Assembly: GCF_027925445.1 (NCBI RefSeq)
Contig: NZ_AP027149.1
Span: 1,364,001-1,428,000, forward strand
Origin: Methylocystis bryophila
GTDB taxonomy: Bacteria; Pseudomonadota; Alphaproteobacteria; Rhizobiales; Beijerinckiaceae
Direction: 5' to 3'
Length of the DNA stretch: 64,000 bases
The notes beneath the pieces are model-generated. The model was not told the origin of the DNA. It did not search any database and was given only the letters and a program-made list of their open reading frames with translations. Made by a program: the position numbers and the translations under genes. Below are positions 1-9,670 of the stretch, one piece after another (positions within the stretch are counted from its first letter, which is position 1; every line of letters starts with the position of its first letter).

Positions 1-842
1 GCCCAGGTGATGACCGTGCGCGGGCTCATCACGGTCGAAAGGTCGCCGGCCATGAAGGCGTTGCGCGAGAGGTCGGCGACGCGCACCATCTTGTTCGCCG
101 CGTCCTTGCCCTCCTTGGTCTTCTGCAACGATTTGACCTTGGCGAGCACGATGTTGGTCTCGGCGTCGTGCGGCAGATAATTCAGCGTCGTGACGATCGA
201 CCAGCGGTCCATCTGCCCCTGGTTGATCTGCTGCGTGCCATGGTAGAGCCCCGAGGTGTCGCCGAGGCCCACCGTGTTCGCGGTCGCGAACAAGCGAAAA
301 GCCGGATGCGGCCGGATCACGCGATTCTGATCCAACAGCGTCAGCTTGCCGGAGACCTCCAGCACGCGCTGGATGACGAACATCACGTCGGGGCGGCCCG
401 CGTCATATTCGTCGAAACAGAGCGCCACGTTGTTTTGCAGCGCCCAGGGCAACATGCCGTCGCGGAATTCCGTGACTTGCTTCCCCTCACGCAAGACGAT
501 CGCGTCCTTGCCGACGAGGTCGATGCGCGAAACATGGCTGTCCAGGTTGACGCGCACGCAGGGCCAGTTCAAGCGCGCCGCCACCTGCTCGATATGCGTC
601 GATTTTCCGGTGCCGTGATAGCCGGTCACCATCACGCGGCGATTGCGGGCGAAGCCCGCCAGAATGGCGAGCGTCGTCTCCCGATCGAAGAGATAGTCGG
701 GATCGAGGTCCGGGACATACGGGTCGGCCGTCGAATAGGCCGGAACCATCATGTCCGTGTCGATCTTGAAGAGCTCGCGCGCGGAAACTGTCGTGTCCGG
801 CAGTCCCGAACCATTCGCGGCGGCTTTTTCCAGGGCGACCAC
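1..842 (-). CDS. cobS: Aerobic cobaltochelatase subunit CobS (3' end beyond window)
   Basis: AAA+ ATPase subunit that, with CobT and CobN, inserts cobalt into hydrogenobyrinic acid diamide in aerobic cobalamin synthesis. The reading frame carries the CobS-specific N-terminus (TVSARELFKIDTD) and VPDLDPDYLFDRE, a Walker A GYHGTGKSTH, a Walker B-like LCFDEYDAG and FRLFATANTVGLGD. About 280 codons are visible and the C-terminus runs off the left edge. I place the start at a GTG (842) because a strong purine-rich site (GAGGAGGAAGAA) lies just upstream and the protein then matches the usual CobS N-terminus; an ATG lies 35 codons in. The J-domain gene upstream on the same strand is the usual rhizobial arrangement, and cobT would be expected beyond the edge. 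Confidence 0.93.
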   Translation of the reverse strand, partial: MVALEKAAANGSGLPDTTVSARELFKIDTDMMVPAYSTADPYVPDLDPDYLFDRETTLAILAGFARNRRVMVTGYHGTGKSTHIEQVAARLNWPCVRVNLDSHVSRIDLVGKDAIVLREGKQVTEFRDGMLPWALQNNVALCFDEYDAGRPDVMFVIQRVLEVSGKLTLLDQNRVIRPHPAFRLFATANTVGLGDTSGLYHGTQQINQGQMDRWSIVTTLNYLPHDAETNIVLAKVKSLQKTKEGKDAANKMVRVADLSRNAFMAGDLSTVMSPRTVITW

Positions 843-989
843 TCTTCTTCCTCCTCAGCGCGTTCGAAATTCTCCCGGTCGAACGCCATCCGCATTCACT
901 GATCGAGCATGGTCTCATCCAAGACCGCTTCGCGCTTTTGGGCGCAGGCTCTTAAAGACCCGCTCAAGACCCGGCCAACGGCGAGGCCG

Positions 990-1595
990 TCAGACGAGGT
1001 GAGCGGCTCGCAGGGTTCTATAGGCGTGGATGATTTCCCGCAATTTTTCCTCGCGAGAGCGGTCTCCACCGTTGGCGTCGGGATGATGGCGCTTGACCAG
1101 CTCCTTGTAGCGGGCCTTGATCGCCTCCCCGTTCGCGGCGTCGTCGAGGCCGAGCGCGTCGAGCGCCCGCATCGTCACCGGCGAATAGCGCGGCCCACGC
1201 CCTTCCGTGGTCCGGCTTCCGTGGTAGCGCGGCCGGTAGGACCCCAGCGGGTCGGCGTGATCCGAGGCGCGCGGGCCATCATGGCGAAAGCCCGCCGCCC
1301 CCCGCTTGACGCCCATCGACCAGGTCGGGCGATGGCCGACCGCGGCGTCCTTGAGGTAGCGGGCGACCGCCTCGTCGCTCATCCCATTGAAGTAATTGTA
1401 GGAATTATTGTATTCCCGGACATGAGCGAGGCAGAAGCAGAAATATTGTCCTTCGCGCAGCCGCCCCATCGGCGCGCGAAACTCCCCGGGCGCCTCGCAG
1501 CCCGGAGAATCGCAGCGCATTCCGGTCGGTCGGGCGGGCCGCTCGGGACCGCGGCGGGTGCGGATACGGTCGAAGAGGGGTGAATTCAGATCCAT
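990..1595 (-). CDS. DnaJ-like J-domain protein
   Basis: A 201-residue protein with a C-terminal J domain (about residues 135-198) containing the HPD signature in KRHHPDANGG, the tripeptide that stimulates the ATPase of a DnaK-type chaperone. The N-terminal half has CDSPGCEAPGEFRAP and an FCLAHVREYN stretch, so its Cys/His residues might bind metal. It lacks the G/F and zinc-finger regions of true DnaJ and so belongs to the single-J-domain class commonly found between bolA and cobS in Rhizobiales. It lies 147 bp upstream of cobS on the same strand and diverges from bolA. The client and partner chaperone are unknown. Confidence 0.85.
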   Translation of the reverse strand: MDLNSPLFDRIRTRRGPERPARPTGMRCDSPGCEAPGEFRAPMGRLREGQYFCFCLAHVREYNNSYNYFNGMSDEAVARYLKDAAVGHRPTWSMGVKRGAAGFRHDGPRASDHADPLGSYRPRYHGSRTTEGRGPRYSPVTMRALDALGLDDAANGEAIKARYKELVKRHHPDANGGDRSREEKLREIIHAYRTLRAAHLV

Positions 1596-1702
1596 GCTCG
1601 CCCATTATGGGGATGCGCTGCGCCGCGGCAAGACGAAATCGCGGTCAGGAAGCTGATGCGATGGGCGCGACTCTTGCTTCGACGCTCAAGAAAGGGACAA
1701 TC

Positions 1703-1993
1703 ATGACGCAAATGAGCGACGGAGCCGTCAAGCAGTTGATCGAGGAGCGGCTCGGCCAGGGACTCGAGCCGACGAGATTGCTCGTTACCGATGATTCGGG
1801 TCGCCATGCGGGGCACGCCGGCCACCGCCCGGGCGCCGAGACGCATTTTCGTGTCGAGATCGTCTCCTCGGCCTTCTCGGGGAAAAGCCGCCTCGAGCGC
1901 CACCGGCTCGTCAACGACCTCCTGAAGGACGCCTTCGCGGCGGGCATGCATGCGCTAGAGCTCAAGGCCAAGGCGCCGGACGAAGCGCATTAA
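1703..1993 (+). CDS. bolA: BolA family protein
   Basis: A 96-residue BolA-like protein. BolA proteins partner monothiol glutaredoxins in iron-sulfur handling and affect morphology and stress responses. The core HFRVEIVSSAFSGKSRLERHRLVNDLL matches the family's helix-turn region (FSGKSRLERHRLV), and HALELKAKAP is its usual C-terminal strand. A longer frame begins at 1580, but the ATG at 1703 has an AAAGGGA ribosome binding site 5-12 bases upstream and gives the normal family length. It diverges from the J-domain gene. Confidence 0.9.
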   Translation: MTQMSDGAVKQLIEERLGQGLEPTRLLVTDDSGRHAGHAGHRPGAETHFRVEIVSSAFSGKSRLERHRLVNDLLKDAFAAGMHALELKAKAPDEAH

Positions 1994-2082
1994 CGCATGA
2001 GCTCGGGCAGCTTCCGCTCGCCCCATCCCATGGCCGCTCCGAACAAAATCTGACGGTTCCCAACGCCCGGCGGGAGGCCAGC

Positions 2083-2481
2083 ATGCTGGAAGGGGGATGT
2101 CTCTGCGGATCGATCAGATATCGCATCGACGCAGAGCCGACCGACAGCGGCGTCTGCCATTGTCGGACGTGCCGAAAAACGGCTTCGGCGCCGGCGTTGC
2201 CTTTCGCCACCGTGGCGTCGGCCGCATTCTCCTTCACTCGTGGAGAGCCAGCGGCGTTTCGATCCTCGTCGTCAGCCACGCGGCGCTTCTGCGGACGATG
2301 CGGATCGCCCTTAACCTACCATAACGACGACAGCCCTGAACTCGTCGATATTATGACTTGCAGCCTGGACGATCCTGAGCGCATCGCTCCGAGATTTCAC
2401 ATTTGGCTCAGCCACAAGCTGCGCTGGGAAGAAATCGGCCTTGGCCTTCTTCAATTTCCCGAGCGGCGCTCCGATCCTTGA
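2083..2481 (+). CDS. GFA/CENP-V domain protein
   Basis: A 132-residue protein of the glutathione-dependent formaldehyde-activating enzyme (GFA) family. Zinc-ligand cysteines appear in the family order: GGCLCGSIRY at the N-terminus, CHCRTCRK near residue 24 and FCGRCGSPL near residue 69. The fold binds structural and possibly catalytic zinc; Gfa of Paracoccus was proposed to speed formation of S-hydroxymethylglutathione, but most homologues have no proven substrate. CGGGAGG sits 10 bases before the ATG. Formaldehyde chemistry would suit a methylotroph, but the sequence alone does not assign it. Confidence 0.85.
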   Translation: MLEGGCLCGSIRYRIDAEPTDSGVCHCRTCRKTASAPALPFATVASAAFSFTRGEPAAFRSSSSATRRFCGRCGSPLTYHNDDSPELVDIMTCSLDDPERIAPRFHIWLSHKLRWEEIGLGLLQFPERRSDP

Positions 2482-2849
2482 ATCTTTGCGGACCTCCGAC
2501 AGGGCTGCGCCTATCGGGCGTTAACGCTAAACGCAAATCTTCAACGGCGGGAAGACGGCGGCGTCGAAAGTCTACTCAAGTTAAGTAGGTCGCCGCACGC
2601 TCGGCCAGTCTAACACAACGTGTCTTCGCTGCGGCGACTGGCCGGCCACTGCAGAAAGGGGGAGACACCTCGCATCACCGCCTTCATACTTCACAAGAGG
2701 AACCTTCTCGCAAGTGATGCGTTCTTTCCTCGCCCTAGCTTCAGCAGAGCCTTGGCGCGAAAGGACTCGGAACCGGCACGCCACCTTTCGCTAACTTGCC
2801 GCCCCGACCGCCTAGAATCTTCAGTTTAAAAGAACCGAGGGGAAATAGG
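2482..2849. other. Intergenic region, no gene seen
   Basis: A 368-base stretch between the GFA gene and the AT-rich membrane gene. Short frames on both strands lack ribosome binding sites and family resemblance. Base composition falls towards the right-hand gene, so the left border of the foreign-looking segment probably lies here. I see no terminator with a T tract and no repeat. Confidence 0.5.
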
Positions 2850-3728
2850 ATGCCGACCACCAAGGTTATCACTGCAGTACTTCTGAGTATTGCTGTGACT
2901 CTAATCGTTGCGGCGCTCGTTGTGCCGCAAATATCAGAAACATACAATGTTAATCTTCCAGCCTTCCTCCTCAACCCCATTAGTTATATAGCCTCTCTTT
3001 TTATTCTCGGCATTTGTCTCCATTTCTTGCTGACAATACAAGGTGATAACACTTCTCTCAGGACGAAGGATTTCGCGTTTCTTGCCGAGGCGATCGTTTC
3101 GGCCTCCTTGGTCGGATTACTAATAGAGGCGCCTCATATTAGCAAGGTTTTTATAGAAAGGATCGAAAAAACAGAAAAGGATATAGGGGCCGGCCTGATG
3201 GAAAACCGGCATAACACAAACACAAAACTCGACGATATCAGAAATTTGATACTTTCAATGCCAAGACAGCAGCAAGCACCTATTGACCCACAGGGAACGT
3301 GGCTTTACGTCATACATGGCGACAAACAGACTCCTATTCATAGCGGCGTCGTCTATGTGAGACGCTCAAACGACGATAGTATTAATATTAGCGGTCAGCG
3401 GCTATGCACTAACAATGGCCACAATAAATTGGAGAAACTAAAAGGGAATGGGCTGCACTGGGAAGCAGATGACGCCTATATCCATGCTGGGGATAGGAAC
3501 AAACTAACCTATGTGTTTAGATTTAAGAATACGAATGAGGCAGGATACGCCTCAATTGATTTATATGGCAACCCAATCGAGCAAATGATGGGAACATATA
3601 GTGGTTTCGCTCCCAGCACGCTGTTTGGAGAAATACGCTATAAAAAGGTCTCACCCCAGCCATTTTTCGATACAAGCAAAATTAATGACGGCAAATACTG
3701 TGATGAGAGCTTTCTTGACGTCCGCTAA
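2850..3728 (+). CDS. Membrane protein with C-terminal lipocalin-like/S-2TMbeta-like domain
   Basis: A 292-residue protein in DNA clearly richer in A+T than its neighbours, with codons such as ATA, TTA and AGA. The N-terminal third is hydrophobic: helices at about 5-25 and 38-63, and a weaker one at 74-93. A charged linker (95-147) follows, then a strand-rich domain (148-267) starting with GTWLYVIHG and ending MMGTYSGFAPSTLFGEIRYKKV. This layout, two membrane helices plus a small beta domain opening with a GxW motif, resembles the SMODS-associated 2TM beta effectors (Cap15 type) of CBASS; a plain lipocalin-like fold is the alternative. No cyclic-nucleotide synthase lies nearby. The ATG at 2850 has GAGGGGAAATAGG before it; a longer upstream frame has no such site. 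Confidence 0.7.
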   Translation: MPTTKVITAVLLSIAVTLIVAALVVPQISETYNVNLPAFLLNPISYIASLFILGICLHFLLTIQGDNTSLRTKDFAFLAEAIVSASLVGLLIEAPHISKVFIERIEKTEKDIGAGLMENRHNTNTKLDDIRNLILSMPRQQQAPIDPQGTWLYVIHGDKQTPIHSGVVYVRRSNDDSINISGQRLCTNNGHNKLEKLKGNGLHWEADDAYIHAGDRNKLTYVFRFKNTNEAGYASIDLYGNPIEQMMGTYSGFAPSTLFGEIRYKKVSPQPFFDTSKINDGKYCDESFLDVR

Positions 3729-3821
3729 ATGACTTAATACTTTCTCAATCTCGCCCCGCCCACCTCATCCCCTAGTGTAAGAGGCCCTGGGCCTGAGCGG
3801 CTTCCACCGAACGGGGCGTGA

Positions 3822-4988
3822 TCAAGCGAAGAGCAAAAATATCACGCCGCCCTTTCTCGCCTCCCGCGCCAGCGCGGCTTCCGCCTCCTCGGCGCTGAGC
3901 GTCGAGAACATCTGCTGGAGTCGCGCGCCGGACGTCGGCGCATAGGCGGTGATCCCGTCTCGGTCGTAGAAGGCGCGGAACATGCGCCTCGCCTCATCGA
4001 GGCCGAGCAGGCCGATCTCGTAAATCTCGTCGATGCGGCCCGGGCGCAGCAGCGCGGGGTCCAGCCGATCGAGATGGTTCGTCGTGATGATGAACTTGAG
4101 ACCATCCGGCGTTTGCATGCCGTCCAGCGTGTTGAGGATCTCATGCAGTGGGAAGGAAAGAGCAGCGTCCTTGCCGCTCTGCGCGCTCGTTCGGTTGAGG
4201 CCCGCCGACAGCGTGTCGATATCCTCGATAACGAGGAGCGATCGCGCGGTGACCGTGTCCATCTTCTGCGCCATCAGCGAGAGCGAGGTGACGTAGAAGA
4301 CGTCGAGATTGAGCTCGGACGCGATCGCATGGATGAGCGAGGTCTTTCCCGTGCCGGGCGGGCCGTGCAGGATGAAGCCGATCTTTCGCGGCACGCCGCG
4401 CCGATCGTACCACTCCGCATTCGCGTCGAACCATTTGAGGCGCGCGACGATCCTGCGGCCCACATCTCCCTCGACGAAGACCGTGTCGAGGCGTCTCTTG
4501 CGCTTATAGGTCCCGATCCAGCCGGTCCCCCGCTCGACGGCGATGGTGATCGAGTTCTGGTTCGCCTCCGCGGGGATGGCCGACATCAGGAGTCTCCTGA
4601 CCCGCTCGACGTCGGATGTGTAGAAGGTCATGGTCAGCACGATGCGGACGGCGGCCTGCGCCGATTCGTCCTTCGCCTTGTTGTAGCTGACCCACATGCC
4701 CTCCCAGCGGGCGAGGCCCCGCCCAAAGCCTGTGGTGAGTTCCAGGTTCTGGAACTCGAAGGCCTTGTTGATCTTGACGCGATGCGCCGAGAGCGCCCGA
4801 TCGACGTCGAGGAAGAAGGCGCGGCTGCTGTCCATCGTCACGCGCACGCAAAAGAGCCCGCTCGCGAGGCCATAGATCGCCGCCGGGAGGGACTTCGCCT
4901 GATAGGCGACCCAGCCGAGCGCCATCGCGCCAAAGGCGCCGGTCAGGATCTGGTTTTGCAGCAGGCCGTCGACGAGGGAAGCGAACAT
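3822..4988 (-). CDS. BCS1-like AAA+ ATPase
   Basis: A 388-residue AAA+ protein. The N-terminus (about 15-55) is hydrophobic and could anchor it in the membrane. A BCS1-N-like region follows, then the AAA domain: Walker A GPPGTGKTSLIHAIASEL near residue 210, Walker B SLLVIEDIDTLSAG, sensor-1 FIITTNHLDRLDPALLRPGRID with arginine-finger region, and a small helical lid. The family is named for mitochondrial Bcs1, which translocates the folded Rieske protein, but bacterial members have mostly unknown roles. It stands alone, convergent with the foreign-looking membrane gene and upstream of the carbinolamine dehydratase on the same strand with a 153-base gap. Confidence 0.85.
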   Translation of the reverse strand: MFASLVDGLLQNQILTGAFGAMALGWVAYQAKSLPAAIYGLASGLFCVRVTMDSSRAFFLDVDRALSAHRVKINKAFEFQNLELTTGFGRGLARWEGMWVSYNKAKDESAQAAVRIVLTMTFYTSDVERVRRLLMSAIPAEANQNSITIAVERGTGWIGTYKRKRRLDTVFVEGDVGRRIVARLKWFDANAEWYDRRGVPRKIGFILHGPPGTGKTSLIHAIASELNLDVFYVTSLSLMAQKMDTVTARSLLVIEDIDTLSAGLNRTSAQSGKDAALSFPLHEILNTLDGMQTPDGLKFIITTNHLDRLDPALLRPGRIDEIYEIGLLGLDEARRMFRAFYDRDGITAYAPTSGARLQQMFSTLSAEEAEAALAREARKGGVIFLLFA

Positions 4989-5141
4989 GGCGGCTCCTCA
5001 CGGCCTTTCGCCGGCCGCTACGGAGCCGCCGCCGTCGAAGAGAAGGACGCGAGAAGAGTGGCCTTCGACGCCGCGAAGATCAAGAGCGCGGCGCTGGGCT
5101 TTTCTCTCCGGACCGCCCGCGCTGGCGCGATCCTCGCGCGG

Positions 5142-5510
5142 TCACTCATGCGCCTCTTTCGGCCCCCGCAGCACGCGCTTGGCGAGCGGCGCCTCGGGCG
5201 CGTTCTGCCCGCGCCACAACAACGTCTCCTCGAGCTTCTTCGCCAGCTCGAAGTCCTTGTCGGTGATCCCCTTGGCGGAGTGGGTGGCGAGCTTCACCTC
5301 GACGAAGGCGTAGGAGACGACGAGATCGGGGTGATGCCAGGCCGCCTCCGAGAGCATGCCGATCGTATTGATGAGCAGGAGGGTGCCGGGCCATGTGTGC
5401 GTCTTGTAGGTGCGGCGGATCCAGCCGCCTTCGTAGCGCCATTCGGGCAGCTCCTTGGCGAGCTTCTCGGCAATCTCCGCCTCGGAGTAGACGCGATCCT
5501 TCGTGGTCAT
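5142..5510 (-). CDS. Pterin-4a-carbinolamine dehydratase
   Basis: A 122-residue member of the PCD/DCoH (PhhB) family, which dehydrates 4a-hydroxytetrahydropterins. The active-site segment WHHPDLVVSYAFVEVKLATH carries the paired histidines and the distal TH of the family signature. The ATG at 5510 follows a GAGAGAGA purine run. It lies back to back with beta-RFAP synthase. Methylotrophs with tetrahydromethanopterin often carry a PCD homologue among their H4MPT genes, so a role with that pterin rather than phenylalanine hydroxylation is likely; this is inferred from context, and no phhA is present. Confidence 0.88.
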   Translation of the reverse strand: MTTKDRVYSEAEIAEKLAKELPEWRYEGGWIRRTYKTHTWPGTLLLINTIGMLSEAAWHHPDLVVSYAFVEVKLATHSAKGITDKDFELAKKLEETLLWRGQNAPEAPLAKRVLRGPKEAHE

Positions 5511-5676
5511 TATCTCTCTCCTGTCGGCGGGACTGAGTGCGGCGCAGCAATTCTCCTTGCCAAGCGCCCTTCCGCCGGGTTAGTCGCGCGAGCGCAGGCG
5601 CTGCCGCCATCGCGCGAGATCTCCCTCCCTACTTAGAGCGCAAGCCTCGCCTGTCTTGCGAAACCACGGGGCGCCC

Positions 5677-6660
5677 ATGCCGGCGGACAGAAGCGTCAAC
5701 GAGGTTCGCGTCGCCGCCAGCGCGCGGCTCCATCTCGGCTTTCTCGATCTCCACGGTGGGCTCGGCCGCAAATTCGGCGGGCTGGGCCTGGCGATCGACG
5801 GGCCGAAGACGCGATTGACCCTCACCCGCGCCGAGGAGGTCTCGGTCGAAGGTCCGGAGGCGCCGCGCGCGGCTTCGCTTTTCGAGAAAGCGAGATCGGC
5901 CTTCGCGCCGGGCCTGAAGGCGCGGCTCGTCATCCAGGAGGCGATCCCGGCGCATGCGGGTCTAGGCTCCGGAACGCAGCTTGCCCTGGCGATCGCCGCG
6001 GGGCTACGCCGCCTCGAGGACGTCGTGGGCGACGCGGCCTCCGACGCCGCGGCGATGGGACGCGGCGCGCGTTCGGGGCTCGGCGCCGGTCTCTTCGAAC
6101 ACGGCGGCTTCGTCGTGGACGGCGGGAGAAGCGACGACGGCCCGACCGCGCCGATTGTCGCGCGCCTGCCCTTTCCGCCCGAGTGGCGAGTGTTGCTGGT
6201 TTCCGATTCGAGGGCGGAAGGGGCCCATGGAGAAGGCGAGCGCGAGGCTTTCGCGCGTTTGCCGGCCTTCTCCGAATCGATGGCAGGAGAACTCTGCCGC
6301 CGCGTGCTGATGCAAGCGCTCCCCGCCTTGATCGAGCGCGATCTCGCGGGCTTTGGCGCGGCGATCGCGCATATCCAGCAGGCCGTGGGAGATTACTTCG
6401 CGCCCGCGCAAGGCGGGCGACGCTTCCTCAGTCCGGTCGTGGAGCGGACGGTGGCTGCGCTTGTCGCGCAGGGGGCGGTGGGCGGCGGGCAGACGAGCTG
6501 GGGCCCGACGGGTTTCGCCTTTGCGGCGAGCGAGGCGGAGGCCGAACGGATCGTCTCCCGCATCCGGCCCCTGGAGGCGGGGCTCTCGGTCGAGGTCTTC
6601 CGGGCGCTGGACTGCGGTGCGAAGATCGACGCGGTCTACGCGCGGGTGGCGTCTGCTTGA
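5677..6660 (+). CDS. mptG: Beta-ribofuranosylaminobenzene 5'-phosphate synthase
   Basis: Catalyses the first committed step of methanopterin synthesis, condensing 4-hydroxybenzoate or 4-aminobenzoate with PRPP. The 327-residue protein is a GHMP-kinase-fold member: AARLHLGFLDLHGG-like opening (ASARLHLGFLDLHGG near residue 12), PAHAGLGSGTQLALAIAAGL (glycine-rich loop near residue 97), and C-terminal GGGQTSWGPTGFAF. These are diagnostic of the methylotroph and archaeal enzymes. I chose ATG 5677; a TTG seven codons upstream is also open. Divergence from the carbinolamine dehydratase with a short gap suggests a shared control region. It is strong evidence that the organism makes H4MPT. Confidence 0.92.
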   Translation: MPADRSVNEVRVAASARLHLGFLDLHGGLGRKFGGLGLAIDGPKTRLTLTRAEEVSVEGPEAPRAASLFEKARSAFAPGLKARLVIQEAIPAHAGLGSGTQLALAIAAGLRRLEDVVGDAASDAAAMGRGARSGLGAGLFEHGGFVVDGGRSDDGPTAPIVARLPFPPEWRVLLVSDSRAEGAHGEGEREAFARLPAFSESMAGELCRRVLMQALPALIERDLAGFGAAIAHIQQAVGDYFAPAQGGRRFLSPVVERTVAALVAQGAVGGGQTSWGPTGFAFAASEAEAERIVSRIRPLEAGLSVEVFRALDCGAKIDAVYARVASA

Positions 6661-6858
6661 CCGTGCGGGCTTGCTCCTCGCGGCGCCCGTAAATAAGCCA
6701 GGCTCAGAGCTTTGGACGCCCTTGCGTCCAGCCGGCGGAGGCACAATGTCTGGGGTCGAGCGACGGCGTCCAGAGGGCTTGATTGAGGGCCACAGCGGAG
6801 TTGTCGGCAAGGGACCGCTTCGGGGCCCGTTACAGATTCGGTAGAGAAAGGACGCGAA

Positions 6859-8763
<1,905 letters not shown>

Positions 8764-8779
8764 GACAAAAGAATGCGGC

Positions 8780-8811
8780 TTCGGGCTCCCTTCGGGGAGC
8801 CCGAACTTTTT
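8780..8811 (+). terminator. Rho-independent terminator of dnaK
   Basis: Two perfect 11-base arms (TTCGGGCTCCC and its complement) enclose a TTCG tetraloop and run into CTTTTT. It starts 16 bases after the dnaK stop codon and separates dnaK from the toxin-antitoxin pair. Confidence 0.95.
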
Positions 8812-8865
8812 GTGCTATTACCTTCGTGGAGCCGGAGCGCCCGCGGTCAATTTGAAGCCCGAAGC

Positions 8866-9156
8866 ATGAAGCCGTCCGAAGCCCTTGCAGCCCATCGCGA
8901 AGCCGTCTGCGCCGCCGTGAGCCGCTTTCGCGCCACGAACCCGCGCGTCTTCGGTTCCGTCCTGCACCGCGACGATCAGGAGGGGAGCGACATCGACATT
9001 TTGGTCGATGCGCTTCCCGGCGCGACTCTCTTCGACCTCGGCGGCTTGCAGATGGAGCTTGAAGGGATTTTGGGCGTAAAGGTCGACGTGCTGACCCCGG
9101 GCGAGATTTCGCACTATTTTCGGGACCGTGTCCTGGCCGAGGCCAAGCCGATATGA
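8866..9156 (+). CDS. mntA: MntA-type nucleotidyltransferase antitoxin
   Basis: A 96-residue minimal nucleotidyltransferase. The catalytic signature GS-x10-DxD is exact: FGSVLHRDDQEGSDIDILVD near residue 26. In MntA/HepT systems the antitoxin AMPylates a tyrosine of HepT and so silences it. I choose the ATG at 8866 rather than an in-frame start at 8773, because 8866 gives the standard family length and the upstream part crosses the dnaK terminator. Its stop overlaps the hepT start by four bases (ATGA), the usual arrangement. Confidence 0.88.
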   Translation: MKPSEALAAHREAVCAAVSRFRATNPRVFGSVLHRDDQEGSDIDILVDALPGATLFDLGGLQMELEGILGVKVDVLTPGEISHYFRDRVLAEAKPI

Positions 9157-9524
9157 GGCGAAAGACTCCGCTTGCGCCTGTCGGTCATATGCTCGAATCC
9201 GCCGTGCTCGCGCTGTCCTACGTCGAAGGAATGAGCAAAGATGATTTCGTAGCAGACAGACGCACCAGGCAGGCCGTCGTGATGAACCTTTTGATAATTG
9301 GAGAGATGGCAGGACGACTTGCCCGCGACCACAACGAATTTTGCGCCAAATATCCGGATGCGCCTTGGCTGAAAATGACGTCCATGCGCAACAGAATTGC
9401 GCATGGTTATTTTGAGCTCGATCTGGATATTGTTTGGGACACCGTGAACTACTCATTACCTGAATTGATCGCTTTCCTTGAACCCATTCACAAGGAGCTC
9501 CTTCGTCAGGATTCGCGATGCTAG
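9153..9524 (+). CDS. hepT: HepT-like ribonuclease toxin (DUF86)
   Basis: A 123-residue HEPN-superfamily protein. It carries the toxin's Rx4HxY motif in RNRIAHGY (near residues 79-86): the Arg and His form the RNase centre and the Tyr is the AMPylation target of MntA. The rest is helical, as expected. It is translationally coupled to mntA. The system is intact by inspection, with both catalytic motifs present, so the locus is probably functional. Confidence 0.88.
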   Translation: MRRKTPLAPVGHMLESAVLALSYVEGMSKDDFVADRRTRQAVVMNLLIIGEMAGRLARDHNEFCAKYPDAPWLKMTSMRNRIAHGYFELDLDIVWDTVNYSLPELIAFLEPIHKELLRQDSRC

Positions 9525-9670
9525 CCTACGCCAGCTCAAGCTGCCACCGGTCTAGACGCAGATATTCCGTGCGAACAGTCGTCCCAAGTCCTGTTCCGCC
9601 TCCGCCGCGACGCCATTGCCCCGCCTTCTCATACCGTCTATCTCTCCGGCGCGGCGGTGGGGAGCCTGGA

